Origin: Polytrichum commune
Taxonomy: Eukaryota > Streptophyta > Polytrichopsida > Polytrichales > Polytrichaceae
DNA length: 64,000 nt
Direction of reading: 5' to 3'
Assembly (NCBI GenBank): GCA_950295325.1
Contig: OX485803.1
Span: forward strand, 9,486,001 to 9,550,000
Position numbers and translations under genes: made by a program. The notes under the pieces were generated by a model. That model was not told the origin of the DNA. It worked only from the letters and a program-made list of their open reading frames with translations, and did not search any database. Of this stretch, positions 45,801 through 58,799 are shown in pieces. How positions within the stretch are numbered: position 1 is the first letter of the stretch; each line of letters opens with the position of its first letter.

Positions 45801-47884
45801 CACCTTCTTACAGGACCTATATCTTCGTACTTATGCTTTTCTGTTGAGTACAAAATCAACATGAGGAGTGGCTATTTCTAAAGGAGAGGGATACTTTCAC
45901 TTGTACCAATTGCTATTTGTGACTCTGGCTTTTGTGGATGGCCAGGCCTCAGTATCGGAAAAATACTACTAAATCTGAAGCAATTTCTGTGAAGGCTTCT
46001 ATGTCACCAGACCACCCTTTTAGTCCAAGTGCAATCCCACAACTTACTGCATCGCGGTCACTTCGGCAACAATTGCAAGAAGTGAAGATTATTCAGGTCA
46101 GCATCTCAGTTTTGGGTTTAGGTATTCTGAAGAAGTGTTGAAAATGTAGGTGCTATGTATGTATATTTATGAAGATCACTCCAGTGATCTCTTTCATCCT
46201 TAATTAGGCCCGAGTCCTGAATTGATTTGTGGACAAGGATGTTGGAGTCTGTTATACTTGTGAAGAGGTATGAGACATTGTACTCTGGTTCATCTATTTA
46301 TGCGAGTCTAGCTTATTTGCAACTCTTTAGCAGTTTCAAATTAACGCGTCGACACAATTTGTGACAGATATGGGATGACATGTTTAGAAATATAGACATG
46401 AGAGGGAAGAATCTTGTGGAAGCTGGAGTGTTGAAGACTTCAGACCTTGATGGATGGCTGAGAGCAAGTAAGAGTCCAAAGTGGAGGATAGTTGGCTGTG
46501 GCCTTCCTGCTTACTGCTGCCTCCACACACTTCTCGAGTCTGCAAAGGCCAACTCCTCTGGACTACTCCTCAGTAAGACTTTCCCCTTTCTTAGATAGCC
46601 TTAAGATGCCTTTGTGGACCTTTGCAGATCAGCTCAGGCGGCTGCATAAGAAGGCTTAGATCATGTGGCATCCTGATCTCAGACTTTGGATTATATATTG
46701 GAATTGGTTGACTAGGTGACTTTCAAGGGTTTTTTAAGAGTTCAGTATGTAGCGCAATTGCTTGTAAGCTAGTATGTAATAGGATGTTCTTTGGACTGTT
46801 CAGGTGATGGCACAGAGGTGACAATATATAATAGACCACAAGATCGCATGCTGGATTGGTTTTTTGAGCCACTTCTGACTCTCAAAGAGCAGCTGCGACA
46901 TGCAAACTTAAATGATGACGAGGAACACTACTTGGAAAAGTTGGTGTTCATGGTGGGAAACACAAACCGATTACTAGCTTGGGACAATGGGGGTGTAGAG
47001 CCTGTAAATGATATCCGAAAAGGGGAGCTGCAAGCACTAAGTCGAAGGTGTGTGCTTCAATCCTCTGCACTTAGCTGTTTTCTTCTGAAAGCAAGTTTCC
47101 ATCTTTTCTGTAGATAACATGGAGATGCACTTGAGTTATCCTTCAACTCAAACAAAACTTTTGGTGGGAAGTAGGTAGTTTTGCATATAACCTTCCATGC
47201 TTATTAAGTTTTTGAGTCATGCTCGGAGGTAGTTTTGAGGTTTGAACGAAAACATTCTGAGGTTCACTGAGGGTCACAATTATTTTGGCATGGCAAGAGG
47301 GTGTTGAAATGAGTTTCACCCTCAATGAACCAAAATAGGTTGCTCTTCAGTTAAATGCAAACACTACCTCCACCCATGCACCACAGATGGAAAGAAGCCA
47401 CTGATTTCGTATGAAAAATCGTAGGGACCAACTCCCGTCTAAAGTTCCGTGGTTTAAAGCGTAACTATGGTGTTACGCATAGTAATTTGTGGTATTTAGT
47501 TGTAAACACCACACTTTATCTCGTGGTCTGTATTGTTGAGAACCTTTCCCTCAATGAGGTGACTATGTGAAGTTGTCTGTTGGGGTTCAGTACTCCTAAG
47601 TTTATGTGTGCACAATCATGAAGTCCTTGAAATGTAGTTGCTAAGAGACTACTGTTACTGCATGCTGCAGGTTGCAGGGCATCGCTACATCCATTTCTAG
47701 ACTACCAACATACCGTCGCCATTACCAACATTTCATTAAAAGTTTACTCTTGTTTGCATTAGATAGATCTGGCTTTGATAGTAGTTGTAGTGCCTCCGAT
47801 GGCTCACTTAGGTTTGACGAGACACCAGACAGTAGTGTACCTGGTTCACCTCAAGTAAGTATAGTTGGGGATGATGCTGTGTAG
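42825..47884 (+). CDS. At3g27390-family multi-pass membrane protein
   Basis: Ten coding exons: 42,825-42,936; 43,294-43,402; 43,854-44,046; 44,358-44,494; 44,721-45,009; 45,233-45,339; 45,946-46,096; 46,368-46,572; 46,804-47,047; 47,671-47,884. All junctions keep frame and give 586 residues, close to the Arabidopsis protein. TAG lies in frame 18 bases before the ATG. Hydrophobic segments fall at about 16-37, 39-62, 80-115, 188-212 and 240-275. Hallmarks are LYGF-like GLGYGFGTPLVATFEAVGE, DGTWSTLTGACTVVRDF, KSPFMLFKGWGRLLHDL, CVPFAGLALVLWP and FDEYTNDVLNLNEGSCLPRP. The C-terminal half is soluble and charged. Intron 2 has a GC donor (AAG/GCAAGT); the others are GT-AG. The family is plant-specific and its biochemical function is unknown; membrane location is inferred. 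Confidence 0.95.
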
Positions 47885-50639
47885 TGTTTAGGTGTATCAA
47901 AGTAGAAGCAACCTCATCCATGTATAAGCAGTTTGCGGCATCCTCGGTCCAACTCTGTACATGCTGACAGGTCGGGAAGTAATACGGAATAGGCTCTTGT
48001 GAGCCTGAGTTGGAGTGCTTTGTACAACAGCCCTTGGCAGGGGCCCATTTTTGCTCTAGCCAGTTGATTGATCAATCACCTTGATTCACAGGTTGACAAG
48101 CAGTGGTGTATTTTTGGAGGATATGATTTTCTGGTATGCCTATTAAACCTTGTAAAGTGTCAATGTTTTCCACATCCATAATCCCTACTCCATTGTGTGA
48201 GTGTCGAAAATACTCATAGTGTTAAGTTAGGTTGGAGATCCCTCGATGTGTTTAATGTAAATGAGTTGCATTTATTTTTCACTTGAGGAGTTTCCCATGG
48301 TGTAAATGGTAACCATTATTGTTGAGCCTCTTGATCATACCCATCCTTCTCGATTGTCCAACTTATTGGAGCTCTGCCAGGCGGTCGACAGCCAATTGAC
48401 AGAGTGGAGGCGGGCGGCTGTCAGTTCACTTAGTGCACTTCAGTGTCTCAAAAGAAGTATTGGCCTGTGAGGACGGGCAGACTGCTGAAGTGCAACATGT
48501 TGAATAGGTATTGTATCGAGCACATGAACATACCTGGTGAGGTGGATTTCCTCTTTTAGTACACCATTGAAATGTAGTGCAAACTCCAGCTGTAATATGC
48601 TTGAGTGGGAGTCCTCCAGAGTGAGATTCTCTTTCGTGTATGATTCTGATTCTGTTCAGTCCGTAGAAAGTTTTGGATTCATTTTCTAGGGGAGAATACG
48701 TTACATGTCAGGATCTCACAACACCCATTCACTAAAAAATTCACCCGCAGTTTGGGTGTACTTCTATATGCCTAAACCATAGATTCATCCTTGGGTCTCC
48801 AGCTTAAAGAAGGGAATAGAAATATGAAGTGGAGATCTTATTTGGTTTACTCTGGTATGTAAACTCCAAAGCTATAGAGTTGGAATAAGGATCATTGTCA
48901 GTGTCTTTTTGGAAGCATTTCTTTGAAATAACGAAAGATTGAAGATAAGCTAAAATCACTTCAGCTTTCATTGATTGGCTGAAAAGTATGTGTTTCACAA
49001 CATGCTGGAAAAGGAAAATGTGTCTTGTTATCTCCCCTAAATTATCAGATTTTGTAACAAAAAGAGTGTCAGTTATAATAAATATCCAAATCAACATGAG
49101 TTTTGAATTCCAATGCAAGAAGAAAAAATTCTGAAATTTAGATTTCGCCTTCGAGGAAATTTCCCAACCACTTTTTGGATTCTCACGCAATAAGTTTAAG
49201 GAGTAGTTGTATCTATATTACCTTAGTTATGTTCCAAGTTCCAAGTCTTCAGACATTACCTAGGAGTATGTCATTTTGAGTTGTGCAATGCCGTTTCTAT
49301 TGAAAGTTTAATGCTTTCCTATAACGTAGCACAAATAAGGAGCATGTCAATGCATTATAGAACCTACTTTTGAAGAACCCAACATGCTCAAGTAAGAAAA
49401 GTTATTCATCCTAACCTCTGGAATGTCACCCTCTGTAATGTCACTCCCTCTCTTATATGCTGGAACTCCAGGGAAAGGATGTGCTCAGTTTAAATCTCCC
49501 TCCTTGTTGTCGCATTAAAATAATCCAAAGAATTTAGACTACATGCTTACATGCATCACGTTGTCATTATAGTCTCTATTGCAATGTTTGACTTTGTGTT
49601 ATCCATAATGTCACATGCTACAATAATTTTCTATTATCACACATTCATGTTAACACTGCAGACTTCCTCAATATCACATGCACTTTGGTTGCCACATGCA
49701 TGATATTAGGGAGGTTAGAGTGCACCCTCACATAATCATAAATATTGAATCATACTAAATCCACAAAATGGTGTGCTTTCAGAGCATGCCATCTTGAAAC
49801 ATCAGTGAGTGGGTATGGTATGCATACCTATTATTGTATTGCATAAATTTGTACACCTTGGGACAAAGTATTAGTGATTATTCTATTTTTAACATTCAAT
49901 CTTCCATATGTTTTTATAGAAGGGGAATGTGGGCCAATATGAAAGATTTAGCAAATCACAAGACATGAGATGTTCATGGGTTAAAACCCGAGTTTTGAAA
50001 ATAAGTTGCAAATGATCAATGCAAACCAATCATGAAGTTATTTAATTTAGTGGCTAGAGAAGGTTTCGTACGATCTTTAAATTTGCAAAAGAAACCCCAT
50101 GGGAACTACAAGATCATAATGCTAGGAACACAATATTTGGCAAGCTTTGTGGCTCCATTTTAGAAAAGATAATTAGTTGATGGGTGGAATGAAAAGGAGT
50201 CAGAGCAAGAGGCCGAGCAAGTTTTAGGGCAGGTAGAACTACTTCGGATCACATCCTTACATTACGTACTTCAATTGAACATGAAATAATAGTTTTTAAT
50301 TCTATTTAATTCTATTCTATTCATTTTGCTCATACGAACTCTCCAATATTTGTTATGCTATGCCCCAAGTCCTCGCATTAGTCAAGCCCTTATCACAATC
50401 TCGAGTTGGTGTGCCATGTGATGGGTAACCATCTCACAAAGTTAAAGGAGCACTTCATCATTTCACTTGGGTGAATGGCCGTTGGATTGCCAATATATGT
50501 GGATTTCAATTAATATACTTGTAGGTGGTTAGAAACCACAAAAAGATAGTGCCAATAAAAGACACGTTGGCCACAAGTCCATAAACACACAATTTATTCA
50601 AAATGCTAGATCATTCATGTTAGGAGGAAATTAGTGAAT
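47885..50639. other. 3' region and intergenic DNA, no further gene seen
   Basis: The first 200-300 bases probably hold the 3' untranslated region. Beyond that the DNA is AT-rich. The minus-strand open frame at 48,804-49,190 is compositional and matches nothing I know. Confidence 0.4.
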
Positions 50640-51290
50640 ACACATTTGATGTATAATGAACATGTCATCACTTTTGTACCCCGGATTCCCCAATAAATAT
50701 TCAAAGTAGTCATCGGTGTGTGAACCTTGTTCGCCACTCATGATGCAGTTGAGGGTGTCTCAAAACTGTGACATCGTGGAAGAATTTGGGGTAATGTAGG
50801 TCAACGTGCCATCGTGACTAACAATCATGGTGTTGTTCATGCAATAATTTATTTCCCTTCCTTTAAACAACTTGGAATTGATACGTGGTCTTCCACAACC
50901 TTCTTAAATCAACCAATGTGCCATCTATGAGGCCACTATAACCCTAAAAACTTCGGTTAAGTGAACCAAGGCAACATCTCTCCTCCACATTCGGCCACAA
51001 CATCTCCCCTTTAGGACCATAATTAATACATTAATTATGAAGATGGCATCATCACACCCATAAGACCTTAATTACATAGTCAGAAGCGTTGACAATATCA
51101 TATTTCATGTACATAATGAAATCTAAGAGTCGTTGTTCATGCATTGATTTTAGTGGATGACCGGAAACAATACGAGGAAAGCTAGTTTACATAGCATTCT
51201 TGTTTATGATCGGTACGACTAAACAACACAATTCTTCAAACTCTGCAAGTGAGAAGTAGAGTTTTGTTTGAAAAATGAAGGGAGAGATTG
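50640..51290 (-). pseudogene. PIF/Harbinger transposase pseudogene (second lineage)
   Basis: Minus-strand translation across frames gives NASDYVIKV, GLIDGTLVDLRRLWK, a frameshift, YCMNNTMIVSHDGTLTYI, another shift through HYPKFFHDVTVLRHPQLHHEW, and then HTDDYFEYLLGNPGYKSDDMF. These match the DDE core of plant PIF/Harbinger transposases in order. Several stops and at least two frameshifts break it. It differs from the intact transposase at 27,068 (GTLVDLRR against GSHIPV), so it belongs to a different lineage. Element ends were not found. Confidence 0.75.
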
Positions 51291-54009
51291 CATGTTTTCC
51301 AACATGTCTCTCACACCGACGTTTAGATCGATGGACGGATTACATCCCTCCCTCCTCCAATTCATCAGCATTGAACAAATCTCAAGCCAGGATTACCACA
51401 AACACCATCATGCAACACATAACTAAAAGATCATCATCAAACTCCTCAATCAACTCATCATCAGTGAAAGGAGGGATTGGCAGTTCAATTCTCGGCTAAG
51501 AAATCTTCTCTTTACTTGACGGAAAAACCAAGAGCCCGCCCACCGCAAGGTAGGCAGTAAACCCCACCCTGCACCAGTGGGATCCTTGAGCAAGGTAAGG
51601 CCGATGGCCTCAAATTCACATCGGATTGCCTGATGTTGTATATTATTATTCTACTAAAATTGGCTCTGTTGTTAATTAAACTCTTGCTCTTGGGTTAACA
51701 ATTGGGTCTTTTGGCTAACCGCCATGCCCACATGCTTGGTGCCAATTGTGCCTGAAGCCTTTGGCTTGGGGTTTTCATTTTTGTGAAATTGGTTTTGATG
51801 TTAAGCTAGTTTTTGCTTCTGACATAGCAGTTGGCTCTTTTGGCTAATTGCAGTGCCCATATACCATTGGATTTGGATCTGAGTTTTTTGTATTGCGCTC
51901 TTCTCTTGACTGGCTCTCTTGGCTATGTGATTTGATTTGGTGTGTCTTCTGTGTTATGTTGGTTGCTTGAGCCTTTTGTGAAATCATTGACCTTGAGGAT
52001 GCTAATGGTTGTCCCATTCCTTTTGTTTGGAATTCTACCTTGATTGTTTTAATTTTTGCAAGAGTTGGAATCGGGTGTTGCCAACAACACCGAGAGATCC
52101 TCTTTCAATTCAATTCATTAACCCAACACCATCGATTTCCGCCATATTGACTGCTCTTCCGATTTTTTTTCATTGTCTTTAGCTATGCAAATGTGTATAC
52201 ACACATAGAAATAGAAGCAACCTCGCACCTCCAAGTTCACACTTGTATCAAGCAATAGATATTAAAAAAACGATGATGAAGAGGACTGAATTATTGATGT
52301 TGATGATCATCATTTGTCCTGTGAGCAACATGTCTAGCAAAGGCCAAGAATATGTGTGTGCAATTAACGCCATTCTAGAGCCCCTTAATATTCAGGTGCA
52401 AGCATGATAAAGTGGACTAGAAAATGTTCTGGTATCTTAAAACCGTAGTTTTCTTGGTCAAATGCCAAAAAGTGGTAGCAAAATGTTGTTTCAATTGAAC
52501 ACATTTTCATAGTGACCTCAATTGTTGTGTTTAGTACTCAAGTGTAGAATATTGAGATGAGATCTTCAAAACATATCATTCAAATTAATGCCCGAAAACA
52601 AATGGCTAGATCTAGTTTTGGATGTAAATTTACGATCTTAACTATTTTGAACTTGAATTTTTTTTTCCATATTCCTTGGAATCATTATGCACTTGAGGTC
52701 ATCATCAAATACAATCATAAAGTATTATCAATTCAATGTAATGTTATAGCATCTTAAACAAAATTTTGATAATCACATGTTTGATATCACCACTTGCACA
52801 CCCATGTGCACTATCTTCTAAAATATGTAGACTTTTTTTAGGTTGTTTTGGTTAGCATAATCCACTTGGCTTTGTAGATCAATATGTTTAAAAAGTATTC
52901 ATATCTTTTTTCACAAATTTCAAAATTAGCATATTTTTTTGAATCACTTTCACTTAGACATGTGCAAAGATTAGGACTCGTCCACTTTACAATGCTTGCA
53001 CCCATTCATAGATATTACCTCCAAATCCCATGGTGGCTATAGAGGATGTCAAACCCGCATTGGAGACAAGCATTGTGAAGTTGGAAGATCCGTTTCAAAA
53101 TTTACATGCTTTTGTAAGGGTATGGGCGGGTCAATGCACGTGGCAATTTGCAATGTATTTGGAGAGCAATGATTTTTAATTCACGACATCCAAACTCAAT
53201 GGGACCCTCATTGAACGCACTTGAAAGACAAGTTTAAGTCTTGGCTTCCGGCTCCACATCCTATAAGTTCTTTCTTCAACAACAGAGTTAGATTTTTCAT
53301 TCATCGTCAAAGTTTTTTTCTTCCAAATTATCGATGCAAGTGCTAAAGTGTGTTTAAAAATATGCATGGATCTAATTGGCAGTCGCAACAAATTGGTCGA
53401 TCTTTCAGGGCAAGCTTAGCACCTCAAACTCTTTCTAGAATTTATGCAAGGAGGATTGTGCAACTCTTCGATTTCTGAACAATCTTTATAGCCCAGTGCA
53501 TGTGTCATTTAATAATAGCAAGCTTGTTTTTGGACGGGACCTGCCTAGATCACCTCAAACAACGTTGCCCAAATTTTGTTGTTGTCGGATGTCATCATAA
53601 GTGCAGAGGTGGTAATACGAATAAGCAATTTCCCGAACATAGGAACTTTGCATGCATCTAGATGGAAATGGGAGTAACTAACGTTGAAAACACAACTACT
53701 CACTTGGTTGTTGGAACTCTTTAAAAACAAGTACTTGCAATGAAAAATAGCCAAGCCGAGGAATTGCTTCCTTTATCACATTTATAGTGGCTTCCCTCAA
53801 ACATGGAGAGTGAATTCCCTCTTGATTCTTTGTGGACAATGCTCTAGTTGAAAATCATGTCAAATTTTTATTTTTATTTTCTAAACAACCCTATCCAAAC
53901 CCTATCACCCCTAAATTTGTGTATCAAAGACCTATGGAACTTATGTTCATGCACTCTAACATGATCATGCTCATGTCAAAATGCTCATGAAATAACATCC
54001 CTTGTCGGG
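51291..54009. other. Intergenic, no gene seen
   Basis: AT-rich; no gene, RNA or transposon end recognised. The stretch 51,630-52,060 repeats 'ttggctctttggcta'-like phrases imperfectly. Confidence 0.4.
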
Positions 54010-54175
54010 TAGGTCATGAAACGATGTCCAGCTAATGTCATATAGGACGCCATGTAGATTTTTCATCCCTCATGCCTTCAAAGTCTAGTGTATAGTGAAC
54101 TTGGACCACCTGTAGCTTTCTCAACCAATCATATGAACGTATTTCACAGGTCAAAGGCCCTCCAACTATACACTC
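54010..54175. mobile_element. Decayed right arm of a family-A element
   Basis: Blocks 'ggtcatgaaac.atg', 'ggacgccatgtagatttt.catcc', 'agtgaacttggacca' and 'caaccaat' occur in the order seen in 35,205-35,400. Ends are lost. Confidence 0.5.
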
Positions 54176-54493
54176 ATAATCCCAATTAGTGTGTTTTATT
54201 ATTTGGATTTACGCAGTGGTATAACTATTTATTGAGAATGTAATATTCTATCAAGAAAAGTCATTTATGCTCTATAACGTCCGAGCAATCTATTGAATCT
54301 TCGTTAGTAAAATTCAAACTTCGGAGAGTAAGATGTTATTGCATTGCATAACTTCAAATAGTAACTCGCACTGATTGGGATAATCCATATAGTGTAAAGC
54401 AACGCTAAGTGTTTCCCCAACCAATAATATTGGTTTCTAGCAATCTTGTATGATAAGTAGGGCTCAAACTGATGAGCATTGTCATGAGAAGCA

Positions 54494-54802
54494 TAAGCTT
54501 GCCCCCAACTAGATCACATCTTCATTCAGTTGGGCCCCGCCCCTCCCACTTCTCCTTCGTTGTCTAGTCTTCCTGCACGCACATGCATGGGAACTCTTCC
54601 CCGTTGGGAACCAATGTGACAATACCTGGTCAAAATTATGAATATCCAAGTTGACATCACTTTCATTGTTCCCAAATTACTTGGTTCCCAACGAGGAAGA
54701 GTTCCCACGCTGGTGGGAGCCAAAAAACTAGACGATGAAAGAGGCGTGGGAGAGGTGGGGCCCAACTGAATGAAGATGTGATCTAGCCCGGGGCCACAAG
54801 CT
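54494..54802. mobile_element. Foldback-type element with long inverted arms
   Basis: Arms of about 130 bp: 54,494-54,620 and its complement 54,680-54,802, sharing 'ctagatcacatcttcattcagttggg' (in two parts), 'ggaactcttcc.cgttgggaacca' and flanking AGCTTG. A loop of about 60 bp separates them. Non-coding; superfamily unclear. Confidence 0.7.
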
Positions 54803-55504
54803 TTCGGCATTTTTGAAAGAAAAGAATAGAAAAGAAAAGAAAGAACGAAGAAACCCTAAAATGGTCACGAAGTCCAGGCGGCGTCACCGATTTTGAGATC
54901 GTTTCTTTGATCATTGTTTGATCCGACAACTCGACCACCAAAATGTACGTTACTGCTCACCTCAACTAATAAGATTGTGCATGCACCACCAAATTGGACT
55001 CCTAGGCCTCGAAGAAACCGACGTTTGCCTTAGGTTAGGGCTCACATATTCTTCCTCTTTCACCCCCAAAATCCCGACACCTCAAAAAGTCTTGGGTCGT
55101 CCGCACGAATGACACCCACTTGAAGTTGCACCGATGCATATATACCATCGAGCGTACACTACACACGGCTCAATGCGCTTGGGGAAGCCCGATAAGAATG
55201 ATCGGTCGCTAAGACTTGGAGTTAGTGTGTACCACCCGTGCCTCGGGAGAATCGAAGTGGCCATGATTGGGCGTGCGTTTCGCTCAACAAAAGGGGCGGT
55301 GGTCAAAAGTGCATGTTTGTTTTTCTATTAGTGACATACATGGACCATGCAAATATTCATTTTTGTGGAATACCTCACAAAGCGGGTGTTTCTATCGGTT
55401 GGATGTTGTTGTTGTTGTTGTGTTGTTGTTGTTGTTGTTGAATGTTTAAGCCACTCTCATTGATTTTGAGATGCAAGCATGAAGATCTATTGTTATCGAA
55501 CGAC
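54803..55504. other. Intergenic, no gene seen
   Basis: Holds a (TTG)n tract at 55,404-55,440. Overlapping short open frames on both strands match nothing I know. Confidence 0.4.
55404..55440. repeat. (TTG)n microsatellite
   Basis: About twelve TTG triplets with one interruption. Confidence 0.95.
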
Positions 55505-56150
55505 TCATATCATTAGAGTTATGCATAAAGTCCCTCGAATTGGGGCAAAATCGTGGGTTCGATTCTTCTTTGAGAGATTTTTATTTTATTTTATTTTATT
55601 TTATTAAGAGGTCGTGAGCTTGTCGTGTATCGAAGCCCATTATGAAAGTTGTGCGAAATTCCTTGGATCTCTTCTTGCCATCCGAAGAGTTTTTAAGAAA
55701 CTTTAGGACCTGAAATAGGGTTTTCCTATGGGGCCAACCACCTTGAATCCCGGATCGGCCTATGCAAGGCTAGTTTGGCCCATCATTCTAGTATGACAAG
55801 CTACAAATCTAGTATGTAATAGCCCGACACCACTCTTTGAACATGTTTATATAAGCCTTGAGAAAACCTGAGGTAGTGATCGGGGAGATTTGTGGGCATA
55901 ATCGGTTGAGATCCTAGTGTTTGCAGGTCCAACTGGTTACATGTTGACATCCTTCGGTTTTCTTTTATTAAGTCGGGTATATTTTATAAATTCCTCTAAA
56001 ATGATTAGTAATTTTCGTGCAGTCCTGAACTCCAATCAGTTGTCTCTCAAACTGAACTAGTTCATCTACAACTAATTGTGAAATCTCCCTAATCATAGAT
56101 TTGGGGGACTTTATGGTTACACTCTTGAGTTCGCATTGCATCCAACTTGA
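55505..56150. repeat. Dispersed repeat R1, copy B
   Basis: Collinear with 75-670 but with one instead of two copies of the internal 190-bp unit, a (TTTTA)n expansion at about 55,580-55,605, and a 225-bp insertion at 55,874-56,098. Confidence 0.6.
55874..56098. mobile_element. 225-bp hAT MITE inserted in R1 copy B
   Basis: Left end TAGTGATCGGGGAGATTT and right end complementary to CTATGATTAGGGAGATTTC, both like the hAT element at 29,723. Flanks ACCTGAGG and ATTTGGGG are a degenerate 8-bp duplication. R1 copy A shows the uninterrupted sites ('aataattgggtgacttt' near 432 and 'gcttaattgacttta' near 625). Confidence 0.65.
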
Positions 56151-56770
56151 TCTCGAGACTTTACGCATAACTCTATTGTCTCATGCACGACTTGGGATCA
56201 AGTTCCATGGGAAGGGGTGGCAAACATTTTCATGTCCCAACACATGCTCCCTTCCATCAAGGACCCCCGCCCCCTCCGTCATGCCCTCGCAAGCTCTCGG
56301 GATGTTTCCATGAGAGGGGGTTATAATGTGTGCAAATGTGCACTTTCTCGTCAATTCACTTTTCCATCCACATGATAGGGTCCATCACCTTATAATTTAA
56401 CCGCTTAGCTATCTTGGAATCAAAATTCCTCATTACATGGGTGACTTTGACTACGCCGATTTGGGACCTTTGTACCCAAGGGGGGGACCGTGATGTTTTT
56501 TAAGGCTATAAGCCTTCAGCGAACCTTAACCCCCTAATTTCTCAAGCAACCACTTTTTGGTTGATGGATGATTCTTACCCTACATTAATCCCACCTAAAC
56601 CATTCATCCATAGTTGGAAGTGAATTCGATTGGTCAAAAGTATTTATTTGGGGGGTTAAGACATGACATTATCATGTGTATCCCTTTTTTCAAATGCTAT
56701 GATTTTGAAAATCCAAAAGGTATTTCATGCCAAAAAATTTCATTAAATAGTTCATCTTCCATGTGTCAAC

Positions 56771-56808
<38 letters not shown>

Positions 56809-58799
56809 ACTTTAAACTTAAAATTTGTCCACGAAATTTTCACAACCAACCTCATAACAACACTTTCGTAAGCTTGGGAAGTTAGGGGTTAAGTTGTTGT
56901 TGACTAGGCTTTTGCCCCATTTTTTGTCTTAAGTAATATTCATGGTCCAAGCTCAAACAACAAGACATCTAACCCTAGTTGTGGGTATCATGAGATTAAG
57001 GTATACATGTCTTAGGGTGTTCCTCCATGTAGGCTACTCGCCCACCTAATTCTAGTGTGAATAAGGACAAACGTGCCCAAATGTAGAAGGAATCTAGTGG
57101 GGTAGGGTTCGTATGTCTCAACTACTGTAGCTACTCCCATCTTCTTAAATTTGGGTCCATCTACTAACCTCCTCCTCTTGGCTACCAAGGATGGAGTTCT
57201 ACATCATCATTGGTTCCCTTGAGTCTTCAACTGGTCTTAATCCTTCGGCGACCAACACTTGTAGGTCCAAGATTCTTTAGTGGACACATGGGATTCTAGT
57301 GGCCCATGTCCACAACCCTCCACATTCTAGCATACCACCAAAATGTGGTTGGATGGCCGCTTGTGCTTAACTACATGTGAACACCTCCGACCCACTATTA
57401 TTTGGAATCTAGTGGGCAAGCAACCTACATGGAAACTCACCCTTACTCTGAAACATCTACTTTTGGGTGCAAAACGGTTTGAGATTACCGTAGAGGGCTC
57501 TCTATTTCACCTTTATCTATGTTGGAATGTAGTCTCCATGTGGGATACAGGTGGGTCTTAGCGAATGCAAGCATGACACATGCCATTTTTTTTTGAGGGA
57601 AAAACAATTATTTTGTGCCCGAACAGAGAGCCCTCTACGGTATCCTTAGAAAGGAACAACCTTAACAAAATAACAATTAAATCAAGAAACAATAGGATGC
57701 ATGCTCATTGGTTGGGATAGCCAAAAATATTCCAACTCAACATTTGCTCAATACTAACCTCTTTGTGTGCCCCTCTATAATCACTTAAGATAATCACTCA
57801 AGTATGTTCTTCAAAGATCCATTACATTCTAACATTTTGTCACCTCGGTGTCACTTGTGTGACATGGGATTATAAAATGTACTAATCAACCACTCTCTTT
57901 CTCCTTATTGTTTATTGCACAAACTTCATGGAAGTAACCACAATAGGCTCATCTACATTAGGTAAACATTGCTTTTAGTGGGGTAAAAGAGTATGGGATG
58001 ATGACGTGGCAACCACATGACGGAGACAAGAGTTAAGTAGAGGATTGTATTGGACCTAGGTTAACAAGACAAGGATTCACAAACCACCTTTTGCCATGAG
58101 GGCGGGGTACGTGAATGTGGCCCACCTTGCTTGGATTCTCCCGAGAATGCTATCAACATTGAAAGGAAAGGTGCTACAAAGTTGTGGTTTGCAAGCCTTT
58201 TGCAGACACAAGCGGGTGTTTAAGAAACGGGCCACGTTACTTGGTTGTCGGGTCCATTGACGTGCTAGGCTCAACATCGTATTCAAGTTGCAAAAACTAA
58301 GAAAAAATGACCATCAAAATATGTTCTTTCGTGTTCTTTTTGGTTCCAAGTCTTTTGAGCTTGCCCATGTGGGTATTTGGTCCACTAAACCTTGGATATT
58401 TTAAAAAAATAAAATTGTATCACTTGAAATTAATCACAACTAAAATGACTTAAAGTATATTGGGTCCAACACCCTCCCCCCTCCCACCCACCTATTCAAG
58501 CGGATGGAACCACATACATGGAAGTTTTCTTATGCACTTTTTCACTTCACCCCTATGCTTGCGTTAAAATTTGCACTTACATGGTTGGTTGCTATTAGCA
58601 CGGGGCATGATAATAATAATAATACAAGATACATTTTCGAATTATATTTTGTAATTATCATATATTCAATTCTCTAAAATATTTACAACTTTCTTTTACA
58701 AAGAAATAGAATAGATGAGGATAGCATGTAAAATTATTTAAACAAATATATACACACATACATTTGTAACCAACAAAGTTACAAATTCAATAAAAGAGT
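56151..58799. other. Intergenic, no gene seen
   Basis: Contains (TA)n at 56,775-56,806 and a perfect 18-bp inverted repeat at 57,486-57,503 and 57,625-57,642. The open frame 57,343-57,561 matches nothing I know. Confidence 0.4.
56775..56806. repeat. (TA)n microsatellite
   Basis: About sixteen TA dinucleotides. Confidence 0.95.
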
